Source: Agrobacterium tumefaciens (GTDB lineage: Bacteria; Pseudomonadota; Alphaproteobacteria; Rhizobiales; Rhizobiaceae). From it: 64,000 nt of DNA. Under the pieces are notes generated by a model that was given only the letters and a program-made list of their open reading frames with translations, was not told the origin of the DNA and did not search any database. The DNA lies in NCBI RefSeq assembly GCF_000834635.1, contig NZ_JXQV01000008.1, positions 115,313 to 179,312 of the forward strand, read 5' to 3'. The position numbers and the translations under genes were made by a program. Below, in pieces: positions 25,784-35,115 of this stretch (within the stretch, counting starts at the first letter, position 1; each line of letters begins with the position of its first letter).

Positions 25784-26611
25784 ATGACGCAGCAATCAAC
25801 AATCACAACGCCAAGCCGAGGCGGCCCTGAAGACACGCAGCGAGCTATTCCGTTGGTGAATCTTCATTCCACGTGCCTTACCCTTGGCGGGCATGAGATC
25901 TTGCGCAACATCGAACTGGCTTTGAAGCCAGGCGAATTTGTCAGCGTCGTTGGTCCGTCGGGCTGTGGAAAGACGACGATGTTGCGGCTGATTGCGGGAC
26001 TGTTTGCTCCGACGGACGGGCGTATTCTTTATGAAGGCAAGGAACTTCGTGGTCCGACCCGCGAGATTTCCGTCGTCTTCCAGGACTATGCCAAGGCTTT
26101 GCTACCCTGGCGGACGGCTGCAGAAAACGTGTCGCTGGCACTGGAGGCTGCCCGCGTTCCCCATAAGAAACGCGCTCCGATCATTCAGAACCTGCTGGAT
26201 AAAACCGGGCTTGGTCAGCACAGCCATAAATTTCCCGGCCAGATCTCGGGCGGCATGCAGCAGCGCTTGCAGATAGCCCGTGCGCTGGCGCAGGAACCGA
26301 AGCTCTTGCTGATGGATGAGCCCTTCGGTGCACTCGATGCAATGACCCGGCAAAACCTGCAAGACGAATTGCTTGCCATTCTGGCAGTGAACAAAGCCAC
26401 TGCATTTTTCGTGACACATGACCTGGAAGAAGCAATCTATCTCTCAGATCGCGTGATCGGCCTTCTGCCGCACCCGGGTCGGATTGCGGAAGTGTTTGAC
26501 GTGCGTCTTCCGCGCCCCCGCAATCAGCTTGAGACGCGCGAAACCGAGGAGTTTGTCCGTCTGCGGCGAGAACTGACACGGTTTATTACCATTGCGGAGA
26601 AGCAAGGTTGA
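25784..26611 (+). CDS. ABC transporter ATP-binding protein (SsuB/TauB type)
   Basis: 275 residues from the ATG at 25784. Walker [11 protein letters not shown] loop [13 protein letters not shown], signature [16 protein letters not shown], Walker [16 protein letters not shown] and switch [16 protein letters not shown] are intact. The DYAxxLLPW sequence after the Q loop is usual for nitrate/sulfonate/taurine-type importers. Its TGA overlaps an out-of-frame ATG of the broken permease reading frame that follows. Confidence 0.92.
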   Translation: MTQQSTITTPSRGGPEDTQRAIPLVNLHSTCLTLGGHEILRNIELALKPGEFVSVVGPSGCGKTTMLRLIAGLFAPTDGRILYEGKELRGPTREISVVFQDYAKALLPWRTAAENVSLALEAARVPHKKRAPIIQNLLDKTGLGQHSHKFPGQISGGMQQRLQIARALAQEPKLLLMDEPFGALDAMTRQNLQDELLAILAVNKATAFFVTHDLEEAIYLSDRVIGLLPHPGRIAEVFDVRLPRPRNQLETRETEEFVRLRRELTRFITIAEKQG

Positions 26612-27304
26612 TGGGCGCGCCCACGATCAAACACGCTGGCGCCCCCAAGCCAAATTCTGGTTGCAGGCGCGGGTGCTATCATCGATGGCTCGCTCTTCAA
26701 ATCGACATGGGAAACACTGGTATCTGTTGTTCTCGGCTTCCTGATCGGGGCTGCGGTCGGCATTCCCGGCGGTATTTTCCTCGGCCTGTTGAACAAACTC
26801 GACCGGTTGTTCGAGGTGCCTGTCGAGTTCATTCGCGCCATGCCTTCCATTGCGCTGCTTCCGGTCTGGATGATCATCTACGGCCTTGGCTTCAAGATGG
26901 AAATTGCCGTGATCGCCTTTACCACGATCTTGCCAAATCTGATCATGGCGAGGTCTGCAGTTCAGGGCATTACGCCGCGCCTCAATGAAGTGGCAATGGT
27001 TCTGGGATTGTCCAGACTTCAACAAATCTGGAAAATCGTGCTGCCAGCAGCGCTGCCGGGTATCTTTGTCGCGCTGCGTGTAACGCTTGGTTTTTCACTC
27101 GTCGTCGGTGTCACCATCGAAATTGTTGGCAATCCGCAAGGCCTTGGCTCAGCCATCATGCTGGCACGCGAAGCGATGAACCCGGCGCTGATGCTGGCAA
27201 CACTCGTCTGGATCGGGCTTCTCGGCCTCCTGCTCAATATAGCAATGGCCTCGGTCCGGAAAACCTTCTTCGGCCGGTTCTACACAAAGGAGCAGGAAGA
27301 ATGA
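26612..27304 (+). pseudogene. ABC transporter permease (SsuC/TauC type), N-terminus broken
   Basis: The frame ending at 27304 codes for a SsuC-like permease from about 26636 onward: LAPPSQILVAGAG, then STWETLVSVVLGF, FIRAMPSIALLPVW and the EAA-like loop LNEVAMVLGLSRLQQ. That frame is closed upstream by the ATPase stop at 26609-26611 and has no start codon until a TTG at 26789, inside helix 2. The ATG at 26611 is in another frame. About 30 residues including the first membrane helix, present in the next permease, are missing. This looks like a deletion with frame loss, or an assembly error. The rest is intact. Confidence 0.72.
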
Positions 27305-28068
27305 ACATCAACCGTTTCGCATGGGTTCTGGCCAGCGGCTGCATGTTCCTTGTCCTTATCGGCCTCTGGAAGCTGGTCACGGACGCAAATCTTATCACGC
27401 CCGTTTTCCTGCCATCGCCAGGCGATCCATTCGCAAGCCTCTGGGCTGGTTTTTTTGACGAGGACATCCGCCACAAGTTTTTTGCGACCGTGATGCGAAT
27501 GTTTTATGGCTGGGTACTGGCGTCCATCGCGGGGATAGCAATCGGCGCTCTGGTTGGAAGCTCGAAAGTCGCGCAGAGCTATCTCGGGCCTTCTCTGGAG
27601 GCGTTGCGCCCTTTGCCAGCCTCGGCGATTATTCCGGTTGCCATGGCATTGTTTGGCCTCAGCGATCTGATGGTTTTGAGCGTTGTCGCCTTTTGCGCAT
27701 TGTGGCCAATGCTTCTGTCCACCATTCATGGTTTCCGGATGGTCGAGCCCCGCCTTTTTGAGGTCGCGCGGGTGTTTCGCATGTCTCGGACCGAGTTCGC
27801 CTTCAAGATCGCGCTGCCAAGTGCCATGCCCGATATCCTTTCTGGAGCCCGTATCAGCTTGACCGCCTCACTGGGGATGGCGGTCGCCGGGGAAATGCTG
27901 GTGGGTGTCGACGGAATAGGCCAGTTCATGCTTGCGGCGGGTCGATCCTACCGGTCAGCCGATATGTTCGCAGGCCTTGTGATGCTGTCGATGATCGGCA
28001 TGGGGTCTGCGCTCCTTCTCGGTTTTGCCGAGCGAAAAATCCTGCGGTGGCGAAGTTCACAACAATGA
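27301..28068 (+). CDS. ABC transporter permease (SsuC/TauC type)
   Basis: 255 residues, complete, with an N-terminal helix (about 7-27) before VFLPSPGDPFASL, five more helices, and the EAA loop EVARVFRMSRTEFAFKI. Overlaps the end of the preceding permease frame by ATGA. Two different permeases encoded in tandem suggest a heterodimeric channel. If the first one is truly broken, this subunit would have to act alone. Confidence 0.9.
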   Translation: MNINRFAWVLASGCMFLVLIGLWKLVTDANLITPVFLPSPGDPFASLWAGFFDEDIRHKFFATVMRMFYGWVLASIAGIAIGALVGSSKVAQSYLGPSLEALRPLPASAIIPVAMALFGLSDLMVLSVVAFCALWPMLLSTIHGFRMVEPRLFEVARVFRMSRTEFAFKIALPSAMPDILSGARISLTASLGMAVAGEMLVGVDGIGQFMLAAGRSYRSADMFAGLVMLSMIGMGSALLLGFAERKILRWRSSQQ

Positions 28069-28129
28069 ACGCCGCCTCTTCAGCGATGTAACAACAAGAA
28101 AAACTCAACGTTAAGTTAGGGGAACTAAA

Positions 28130-29083
28130 ATGACATCGAAAATAACACGCCGTTCCGCACTTGCACTGTCAGGCCTTGCGCTTGGCTCGCTGGCGGCCCC
28201 GTCACTATTGCGCGCACAGGACCTCAAGCCCATCCGCTTTGGCTTCTATCCTGCTGTCGACTTTGTCGGAGCCTTCCTTGCGAAAGACAAGGGAATCTTT
28301 GATAAGAATGGAATCGACTTTCAACTGACGCCAATGTCAGCGACCGCAATCGTACCGGCGCTGGTGACCAATTCCATGGACATCGGCACGCTCAACATGA
28401 TCCCGACGCTTCAGTCCATCGATGCAGGGCTTCCGATTTCCATGATTGCCGGAGGGCAACGACTTCCAGCCACCGGCAATATCGGGCTGATGGCGCGCGC
28501 AGGCGCAGGCCTGAAGGAACCGGCTGATCTCTATGGTCGCCGGCTTGCGACACCAGCGTTGAACAACATCATGTTGTACATGTTCAATTACTGGTTCAAG
28601 CAGAAGGGTCTTGATCCCAAGAAGCTCAAGTGGATTGAAGTGCCGCCAGTCAACTACAGCGACATGATGAAGCGTGGCGAGATCGATGCCGCACTCAACT
28701 TCGACCCATTCTTCTTCCTCATGAAAGAGGAAGGCGTCGCAGTGCCCTTCGTAAACTTCTTCGAGAACGCACCTGATGGCGTTGTCGTCGGTGGATATCA
28801 GGCCAATGCCGGATGGACAGCCAAGAATCCCGAGCTTGTTGCGAAGTTCCGTGCCTCTCTGGTGCAGGGTTCCAAACTGGCCATGGCAGATCATGATCTG
28901 GCCTATGAATCCATCGCGAAGTGGACGAAGATGGACATATCACTGGTCAAGAAAATGGCCGTCCCAAATCTTTCGCCGAGGGTTGAGCCTACAAATCTCG
29001 ACTACGTGTTCACCGTTATGCGTGATCAGGGACTTTTGAAAACCGGCCTGACAGCCGACAAAGCACCTACGCCTTGGACGTAA
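28130..29083 (+). CDS. ABC transporter substrate-binding protein (NMT1/SsuA type, Tat signal)
   Basis: 317 residues. The N-terminus has a twin-arginine-like motif TRRSALALSG and a hydrophobic stretch ending near LLRAQD (about 30), so export may be by Tat. The mature domain begins KPIRFGFYPAVDFVGAFLAKDKGIF, the family pattern for NMT1/THI5 and SsuA-like proteins that bind pyrimidines, sulfonates, nitrate or similar. It is the last transporter gene before the amidase and nitrile hydratase genes, so the ligand may be a nitrile, amide or urea-type nitrogen compound (inferred). Confidence 0.88.
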   Translation: MTSKITRRSALALSGLALGSLAAPSLLRAQDLKPIRFGFYPAVDFVGAFLAKDKGIFDKNGIDFQLTPMSATAIVPALVTNSMDIGTLNMIPTLQSIDAGLPISMIAGGQRLPATGNIGLMARAGAGLKEPADLYGRRLATPALNNIMLYMFNYWFKQKGLDPKKLKWIEVPPVNYSDMMKRGEIDAALNFDPFFFLMKEEGVAVPFVNFFENAPDGVVVGGYQANAGWTAKNPELVAKFRASLVQGSKLAMADHDLAYESIAKWTKMDISLVKKMAVPNLSPRVEPTNLDYVFTVMRDQGLLKTGLTADKAPTPWT

Positions 29084-29096
29084 GACCGCATTGAAG

Positions 29097-29122
29097 GTGA
29101 TGGGGGCGACCGCGCCCATCAC
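29097..29122 (+). terminator. Stem-loop after the substrate-binding-protein gene
   Basis: GTGATGGG (29097-29104) pairs with CCCATCAC (29115-29122). No T run follows, so it is more likely an attenuator or mRNA-stabilising hairpin that raises the transporter mRNA relative to the enzymes downstream. Confidence 0.45.
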
Positions 29123-29213
29123 TTCCATGAATAATGCCTGACATGCCAGTTTGCCGTTACGGGCAAAGGACCGGTTCACGCCCTCGGTCTGACCAGGGTC
29201 TCTATTTTTACGG

Positions 29214-29435
29214 ATGGTGATGATAATTACCTATACGCCCGAATCCCTGGCTGGCGAGTTCGATATTCTGATGCAGCGCGCCAAGCTCGATCTTGATGAG
29301 GGCTGGCACGAACAGATGCTCGTCGAATTTGCGCAGATGCGTGAGGAACTCGACACCATTCACGCCTTTGCCAATCGTGCGAGCGGTCCCGTGGATCTGC
29401 GCCAGGTGATTACCTTTGGGAGGGTCGAAAAGTGA
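29214..29435 (+). CDS. AtzG-like small amidase subunit
   Basis: 73 residues, helical, directly before and overlapping an AtzE-like amidase gene by 4 bases. Size, position and the C-terminal FANRASGPVDLRQV resemble the AtzG/GatC-like small proteins that stabilise and complete the AtzE amidase. The ATG at 29214 or the one at 29220 could be used. I infer that it forms a complex with the next protein. The residue match is by pattern only. Confidence 0.68.
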   Translation: MVMIITYTPESLAGEFDILMQRAKLDLDEGWHEQMLVEFAQMREELDTIHAFANRASGPVDLRQVITFGRVEK

Positions 29436-30820
29436 CATTCACAGATCTCTCCCTTCGCTCGCTTGGCCAAAAACTGCGTGAGCGTGCCTTTTCGTCCACC
29501 GAACTGACCCGCTGGACGCTGGACAAGGCGACCGCCGCCAATGACACGTTGAACGCCTTCATCAGCATTCTTCCCGAGCAGGCACTGGCTGCGGCGGAGC
29601 GTGCTGACCGGGATTTTGCCGCTGGCGTGGATCGCGGCCCGATGCAGGGCATTCCTTATGGCGCCAAGGACTTGTTTGATGTAGCCGGTCTGCCAACAAC
29701 CTGCCATTCGCGCATCGGGCTTGATACCGTTGCGTCTGGCGACGCGGCCATCGTCGAAAAGCTTTCTCTCGGTGGCGCGGTGCTCGTCGGCAAGATGGCG
29801 ACGCATGAATATGCCCTTTATGGCCCGGATGCTGAACTTCCCTTTCCGCCTGCCCGCAATCCGTGGAACCTCGATCACATCACTGGTGGCTCTTCGAGCG
29901 GCTCGGCATCCTCCATTGCTGGCGGCATTCTGCGCATGGCGCTTGGCACAGATACCGGTGGCTCGATCCGGTCGCCGTCGTCCTGGTGCGGAACGGTCGG
30001 CCTGAAGCCGACCTTCGGGCGTGTTTCGCGCCGGGGCTGCTTTCCGCTGTCATGGTCCCTCGACCACTGTGGCCCGCTTGCGCGGACGGTGGAGGACGCA
30101 GCCGTGGCACTCAACGTGCTGGCTGGTTATGATCCACTCGACAATGACTGCGCCAATGTGCCCACAGAGGATTTCACCGCAGGTCTCGGACATTCCGTCA
30201 AAGGTATGAAGGTCGGGATCGCAAGGTCGCTGCTCGTCACGGCATCTGGGCCGGTTCTGGCCGGAATCGAGCGGGTCGCGGATCTGCTTCGTGCCGAGGG
30301 CGCGGAAGTGTTTGATGTGGAAACACCACCGCTCGCCTTGTTTGGAACCGTCATCCGCGCTTTGCTTCTCATCGAAGGGCACCACATTCACGAAGCCAAC
30401 CTGCGTTCACGGATAGGCGATTTCGGCCCCCTTTCAGCGCGCCGGCTGGCGCTGGGTGCCGCCTATACCGCGACAGATTACCTTGCTTGCCTGAAAGCAC
30501 GGCGCATTCTGGCTGAACAGCTGTCGGCTGCGCTGACTGGCTGCGATGTTCTACTCTGCGCCACGACGGCGAATGCCGCACCGCGCTACACACCAGTACC
30601 AAATCCATTCGATCCTTCCGGGCCTTCCATGACAAACCCGTTCAACGTGACAGGCAATCCCGCCATCAGCGTTCCAGTTGGGCTTAACGACAGCGGTCTG
30701 CCTTTGTCCGTGCAACTGGTCGGCAGGCTCTTCGACGAAAAAACCCTGCTCACGATCGCTCATGCCGTCGAAAGCCTGAGTGGGTGGACAGACATATCAC
30801 TGCCTGACTACGCTCGGTAA
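29432..30820 (+). CDS. Amidase-signature hydrolase (AtzE/GatA-like)
   Basis: 462 residues from a GTG start overlapping the small subunit's TGA. The amidase signature is complete: catalytic Lys in GIPYGAKDLFD, cis-Ser and nucleophile Ser in GGSSSGSASSIAGG and DTGGSIRSP. Length matches AtzE. Position just before nitrile hydratase genes indicates that it hydrolyses the amide made from a nitrile to acid plus ammonia. AtzE itself acts on 1-carboxybiuret, so a urea-like substrate is an alternative. Cytoplasmic. Confidence 0.9.
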   Translation: MTFTDLSLRSLGQKLRERAFSSTELTRWTLDKATAANDTLNAFISILPEQALAAAERADRDFAAGVDRGPMQGIPYGAKDLFDVAGLPTTCHSRIGLDTVASGDAAIVEKLSLGGAVLVGKMATHEYALYGPDAELPFPPARNPWNLDHITGGSSSGSASSIAGGILRMALGTDTGGSIRSPSSWCGTVGLKPTFGRVSRRGCFPLSWSLDHCGPLARTVEDAAVALNVLAGYDPLDNDCANVPTEDFTAGLGHSVKGMKVGIARSLLVTASGPVLAGIERVADLLRAEGAEVFDVETPPLALFGTVIRALLLIEGHHIHEANLRSRIGDFGPLSARRLALGAAYTATDYLACLKARRILAEQLSAALTGCDVLLCATTANAAPRYTPVPNPFDPSGPSMTNPFNVTGNPAISVPVGLNDSGLPLSVQLVGRLFDEKTLLTIAHAVESLSGWTDISLPDYAR

Positions 30821-30858
30821 CCAACTGGACGACGCTGCCACAATGAGGAAAGTGGACG

Positions 30859-31227
30859 ATGAATGGTATTCATGACATGGGCGGAATGCACGGCTTCGGC
30901 CCGATTCCAGATATCGAGAACGAAGAACCGTTTCACCATGAATGGGAGCGCCGCATCTTTGCGGTGAATTTTGCGATTGGTGGGCTTGGGCTCTGGTCGA
31001 TCGATCAGGTCCGTTCCGAAATGGAATCCCTGCCGCCTGACGAATATCTGCGCGGCGATGACTACTTTCGCAGGTTTGTCCTTCGGCTTGAGCGGTTGGC
31101 CATCAAACATTCGCTGGCCGATGCGAGTGAAATCAGCGCCGGCGCGGCCCTTCATCCGGCGCGGAGTGGCCTTACCGCCCTGCCCCCCGAGCGTATTCCG
31201 ATCATGGCCGAAAAGGGCAACTCTTAG
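30859..31227 (+). CDS. Nitrile hydratase beta chain, N-terminal half
   Basis: 122 residues beginning MNGIHDMGGMHGFG, the hallmark N-terminus of nitrile hydratase beta subunits, then EEPFHHEWERRIFA and a helical domain with LPPDEYLRGDDYFRRF. It stops at TAG 31225-31227. The next codon is an ATG in the same frame that continues into the beta C-terminal domain. The stop falls in the variable linker between the two beta domains. So this is either a natural split, as in thiocyanate hydrolase and toyocamycin nitrile hydratase, or a nonsense mutation with reinitiation. Confidence 0.9.
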   Translation: MNGIHDMGGMHGFGPIPDIENEEPFHHEWERRIFAVNFAIGGLGLWSIDQVRSEMESLPPDEYLRGDDYFRRFVLRLERLAIKHSLADASEISAGAALHPARSGLTALPPERIPIMAEKGNS

Positions 31228-31518
31228 ATGCGCCCAGCGAAGATGGCCCATCGTTTTAACATCGGGGACAGGGTGATTGCACGCAAGCTTAACCCGTCCA
31301 CCCATACGCGGCTGCCTCGCTACGTCCGGGGCCATCCAGGCGTGGTGACGATGGTTTATGGCGTACACGTCTATCCCGACCATAGCGCCCTTGGTAACGA
31401 AGATCCGCAGTGGCTTTATGCCGTGCAGTTCGATGGCCGGGACCTCTGGGGCGAGGGTTGCGAACCTGGCTGCGAAGTCGTTGTCGATGCCTTTGAACCT
31501 TATCTCGATCCTGCCTGA
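31228..31518 (+). CDS. Nitrile hydratase beta chain, C-terminal half
   Basis: 96 residues with the SH3-like C-terminal domain of nitrile hydratase beta: [53 protein letters not shown]. The ATG directly follows the TAG of the N-terminal half and is in the same frame. A second Met at 31243 is also possible. No separate ribosome site is needed if ribosomes reinitiate at TAG-ATG. This part normally packs against the alpha chain near the metal site. Confidence 0.9.
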   Translation: MRPAKMAHRFNIGDRVIARKLNPSTHTRLPRYVRGHPGVVTMVYGVHVYPDHSALGNEDPQWLYAVQFDGRDLWGEGCEPGCEVVVDAFEPYLDPA

Positions 31519-31571
31519 AGCATCTACCGCCTTTAGCAGCTGCCTCAACCTTTCAAGCCTTGGAGTTTGCC

Positions 31572-32213
31572 ATGTCCGGCAACCATGACCACGACCATGA
31601 TCACGATCATTCTCATCTGACTGACACGGAGTTGCGCGTCCGGGCCTTGGAAACTCTGTTCACGCAGAAAGGCTATGTCGATCCGAAAACGCTGGAAACG
31701 ATTCTGGAGACTTACGAGACCAAGATCGGCCCTCGCAATGGCGCGCGGGTGGTAGCCCGGGCCTGGAGCGATCCAGCCTATCTGGAATGGCTGAAGACCG
31801 ACAGCAGCGCTGCCATCGCTTCTCTGGGATATACAGGCCGTCAGGGTGAACATATAGTGGCGCTCGTCAATACGCCCGAGGTCCATAACGTCGTCGTCTG
31901 CACGCTGTGCTCCTGCTATCCATGGCCTGTGCTTGGCTTGCCCCCTGCATGGTACAAGTCCTCAGCCTACCGCTCACGCGTCGTCATCGAACCGCGCGCC
32001 GTCCTTGCGGAATTCGGCCTTGTCCTTCCTGAAACGACGCGCGTGCGTGTCTGGGATTCCACGTCCGAGATGCGTTACATCGTTATTCCGATGCGCCCCG
32101 AAGGAACACAGGGATGGTCGGAAGAGGAACTGGCAGAACTCGCAAACCGCGATTCCATGATCGGTACGCGGATCGCAACCGCTGCCTCCGAGCGGCCCAG
32201 CGTAACGGCATGA
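31572..32213 (+). CDS. Nitrile hydratase alpha chain, cobalt type
   Basis: 213 residues from the ATG at 31572 with GGAG six bases upstream. The metal claw is VCTLCSC with Cys110, Cys113, Ser114 and Cys115. Thr after the first Cys marks the cobalt class (Fe enzymes have Ser). [14 protein letters not shown] follows, as in Co enzymes. The N-terminus has a run of alternating His and Asp, which might bind metal. With the beta halves it hydrates nitriles to amides in the cytoplasm. The accessory gene follows 10 bp downstream. Confidence 0.94.
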   Translation: MSGNHDHDHDHDHSHLTDTELRVRALETLFTQKGYVDPKTLETILETYETKIGPRNGARVVARAWSDPAYLEWLKTDSSAAIASLGYTGRQGEHIVALVNTPEVHNVVVCTLCSCYPWPVLGLPPAWYKSSAYRSRVVIEPRAVLAEFGLVLPETTRVRVWDSTSEMRYIVIPMRPEGTQGWSEEELAELANRDSMIGTRIATAASERPSVTA

Positions 32214-32223
32214 GGCAAACAGC

Positions 32224-32637
32224 ATGAGACAGGCGCATACTGATATCGATCTCGCTCAAACCTGCGGTACAGACCCGCGCATCTGGGATGAAGAGACTGG
32301 CATGCTCTTTGGCGAACCGTGGCAGGCGCAGATTTTTGCCATGACGGTTGCGTTAAACGAGGCGGGACAGTTCGAATGGAGCGAATGGGCCGGGGTGTTT
32401 TCAAAACATCGCAAGGCGAGTGCCAGGAACGGCATGCCCGACACGGTCGATACCTATTACGACGACTGGCTGAATGCTCTGGAAGAAATCGCCTCGATAC
32501 GATCTTTGGCGACGGGCGATGAGCAGCATCTTTATAAACATGCATGGGAACACGCAGCCGAACGAACACCGCACGGCCTGCCCATCTTTCTGCAGGAGGC
32601 AGATTTTGAAGAGGCACGCTCGCATCATTCCGCTTGA
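32224..32637 (+). CDS. Nitrile hydratase accessory protein (activator)
   Basis: 137 residues. The family pattern is clear: FGEPWQAQIFAMTVALNEAGQFEWSEWA, seen by its core EPWQAQIFAM, then TYYDDWLNALE and RTPHGLPIFL. These small proteins resemble the beta N-terminal domain and help insert cobalt or oxidise the cysteines by subunit swapping. It ends the nitrile hydratase operon. No CxCC metal motif is visible at the C-terminus. Confidence 0.88.
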   Translation: MRQAHTDIDLAQTCGTDPRIWDEETGMLFGEPWQAQIFAMTVALNEAGQFEWSEWAGVFSKHRKASARNGMPDTVDTYYDDWLNALEEIASIRSLATGDEQHLYKHAWEHAAERTPHGLPIFLQEADFEEARSHHSA

Positions 32638-33040
32638 AGGCCCCTACACCATGGGTTGGTCTCTGGGGAACCGCGTGAGTTGATCGTTCTGGCGTCGGCG
32701 CGGATTTCATCTTCCTTTCAAAACTACGGGTGATGCGACCCATCACGAATAATGACTACCTCTGAGACGTTCAGCTTCTTAGCCTCAGTCCCGGCGCAAA
32801 CCGAAAGCGGTGTAGGAATTGTTTGTGGCCGACGTTCTTCAGCGGCATGCAGGGAGGCTTGTCCCGCATGAGGATGGAGGGGGCAATGACAAGTCAATTT
32901 GGGAGGACATCATGATATTTGCAAAACTGGCGGCGGTTGCCGCTGCATCTGTACTTTCGATGGACATATCCAGCGTCTGTCCACCTACGCGCCCAGAACA
33001 CTCAATCGATCTGTCACACGACAGGCTGTAGGAAACCGAC
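32638..33040. other. Gap with a possible secreted-protein remnant
   Basis: 403 bp between the accessory gene and the SMP-30 gene. At 32912-33031 a 39-codon ORF after a GGGAGG site starts MIFAKLAAVAAASVLSMD, which looks like a signal peptide, then runs into unrelated sequence and stops. It may be the 5' stub of a deleted transporter binding protein gene. Nothing else recognised. Confidence 0.4.
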
Positions 33041-33924
33041 ATGCCCGCCATATCTCCAATTTATACGATTGATGTCAAAAACAAGCTCGGCGAAAGCCCG
33101 GTCTGGAGCGAGCGGGAGCAAAAGCTATATTGGGTGGATAGCCGCGGCCCGACGATCTATCGCTTCGATCCGGTGTCCCGGAACGTCGAAAGCCTTGCAA
33201 TGCCAGACATCATCGGCAGCATAGGATTGCGCAGTGGTGGGCCGGGCGAGCTTGTTGTTGCCATGCAAACTGGTTTGCATTTCGTGAATTTCAATTCGAA
33301 GCATTGCGAGCCGATTGCCGATCCCGAAAAAGACCTCCCTGACAACCGCTTCAACGACGGACGCACCGATCGGCAAGGCCGGTTCTGGTCGGGCACAATG
33401 AGCGACGTCAGACGCGACCCAACCGGATCGCTCTACCGGCTTGACGCGGATCGAACGGTTTCTTGCCTGCGCGGCGATGTGATCGTTCCCAACAGCATCT
33501 GCTGGAGCCCCGACAGCCGGGTCATGTATTTCGCGGATACCTACCGCGATCGGATCATGGCCTATCGTTTCGACGCTGATGCGGGCACAATTCATGACGA
33601 ACGGCTGTTTGCGGATACATCGGATCGTCCGGGCAGGCCGGACGGCTCGACAGTCGATGCCGATGGATATCTCTGGAACGCGGAATACGGTGGCGGTCGT
33701 GTCGTGCGCTACGCGCCAGATGGCCGTATCGACCGGGTTGTCGATCTACACGTGACCCAACCGACGAGCTGCACCTTCGGTGGCCCAGACCTGGCCACTC
33801 TCTTTGTCACATCGGCACATCAACGGCTGAGCTAGACGACCTCGCGGCGCAGCCATTGGCTGGAGATGTATTTGCCTTCGATATCGGGATCAAAGGCTTG
33901 GCGGAGCCAGAATATGCGGGCTGA
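33041..33924 (+). pseudogene. SMP-30/gluconolactonase family protein with C-terminal frameshift
   Basis: The ORF from 33041 stops at 33835 after 264 residues. It has the beta-propeller lactonase motifs: KLGESPVWSE (metal Glu), DNRFNDGRTDRQGRFW, VPNSICWSPDS and RPDGSTVDADGYLWNA (metal Asp). After SAHQRLS it stops at TAG. Another frame resumes at once with DDLAAQPLAGDVFAFD and ends at the TGA 33922-33924, the normal family C-terminus. A single missing base near 33828-33834 explains it. The lost 30 residues complete the last propeller blade, so activity is doubtful if the shift is real. Confidence 0.8.
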
Positions 33925-33969
33925 ATTTCCATCCAATTTCTTTCGTCATCATCGTCAGGCAGGCACACA

Positions 33970-34281
33970 ATGATAATCGATCATCGCACCTATACCGTCA
34001 GACACGGTCACATGAAGCAATATCTTGAACAGTTCGAGCGGGTCGCGCTGCCGATCCAGTTGCGTCATCTCGGCAAATTCATCGGCTCCTTCGTGTCCGA
34101 TATCGGGCCGCAAAACCAGGTCGTACATATCTGGGCCTACGACGACATCACTGACCGGGAAACACGCCGCGCCAATATGGCAGCAGATCCCGAATGGCAG
34201 GCGTTTCTGACGCTAAACGCTGGAAGCTTTGTCGCTCAGGAAAACAAGATCCTCAAACCGACCACGTTTACCAAGCTCTAA
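33970..34281 (+). CDS. NIPSNAP-family protein
   Basis: 103 residues with a dimeric alpha/beta-barrel pattern: IDHRTYTVRHGHMKQYLEQF, seen from RTYTVRHGHM, then VVHIWAYDDITDRETRRA and WQAFLTLNAG. NIPSNAP proteins are frequent small members of degradation clusters and have no settled function. It is in line with the SMP-30 and RraA-like genes, 45 bp after the end of the former. Confidence 0.85.
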   Translation: MIIDHRTYTVRHGHMKQYLEQFERVALPIQLRHLGKFIGSFVSDIGPQNQVVHIWAYDDITDRETRRANMAADPEWQAFLTLNAGSFVAQENKILKPTTFTKL

Positions 34282-34314
34282 GCCATAGAGAGCGGGTTTT
34301 AAGAAAGCACCCCA

Positions 34315-35064
34315 ATGGACCAGAACAACCCACAGATTGAAACGCTGGGACGGCTTCCGCTCGAGGCATTCGGCACCTTCACCTTGCCCCGGATCGACCC
34401 CGATAGCCTCGCAGGCTTTCGCGCTTTGTCGGACCTTACCGGAATGACATCGGATGCAATAGATGAACTGGGCATTTCCGGCGCAGTCTCCGGTGGGATG
34501 CTGCGGCCAACCGATGCGTCCGCCCGCGTTGTCGGCCGGGCTCTGACGGTGAAGAATGTGTTGCGCGACGATATGAGCCCTATCGAGGTGTTCAGAACGG
34601 GCAATCCGGAGCTTGCCGATGTCGAGGCACATAACCTTGCCGAACCGGGTGACGTGCTCGTGCTTGAGGGTGTTGACAGGATCTCCAACATGGGAGGTCT
34701 GCTGGCCAGCATCGCCAAGCGCCAAGGTGAACTTGGAGCCATTGTGGATGGCGCCGTGCGCGATGTCGGCCATTCGCGCGATATCGGTTATCCCATCTGG
34801 TCCCGGAGCGTCAGCCCCATCACAGGCAAGTGGCGGGTACGCACTGTCGCTATCAACACACCCGTTACAATCTACGGCGTTAGCGTCAGCCCGGGCGATC
34901 TCGTCCTGGCCGATGAGGTCGGTGTGTGCTTCGTTCCATTTGATAAAATCGAACAAGTCCTCAAACATGCGCAAGACATTGCCGAGAGCGAAGAAATGCG
35001 TCAAAAGGCCATCAGCAACGGTGCGCCGATCCGCGATGTCATGCGACGCAAACCGAAGGCTTGA
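34315..35064 (+). CDS. RraA-like / HMG-aldolase-family protein
   Basis: 249 residues. The RraA/4-hydroxy-4-methyl-2-oxoglutarate aldolase fold is visible in DDMSPIEVF, GDVLVLEG, ASIAKRQGELGAIVDGAVRDVG and GYPIWSRSVSPITG. The conserved Gly-Asp of the C-terminal GDLVLADEVGVCFVP is present. Such enzymes are metal-dependent aldolases or decarboxylases of 2-oxo acids. Its place next to a lactonase and a LysR gene suggests a late step in carbon breakdown. Exact substrate unknown. Confidence 0.83.
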   Translation: MDQNNPQIETLGRLPLEAFGTFTLPRIDPDSLAGFRALSDLTGMTSDAIDELGISGAVSGGMLRPTDASARVVGRALTVKNVLRDDMSPIEVFRTGNPELADVEAHNLAEPGDVLVLEGVDRISNMGGLLASIAKRQGELGAIVDGAVRDVGHSRDIGYPIWSRSVSPITGKWRVRTVAINTPVTIYGVSVSPGDLVLADEVGVCFVPFDKIEQVLKHAQDIAESEEMRQKAISNGAPIRDVMRRKPKA

Positions 35065-35115
35065 GGGCGACCGCCGCAAGCGTGCGGCTTGCATGTCACA
35101 TTTAAGGATAGGGCT

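Noticed and set aside
26608..26988. 127-codon frame starting at the ATG after the ATPase gene
   Set aside because: Its translation shows no permease features; the conserved protein is in another frame, so this is not the true product.
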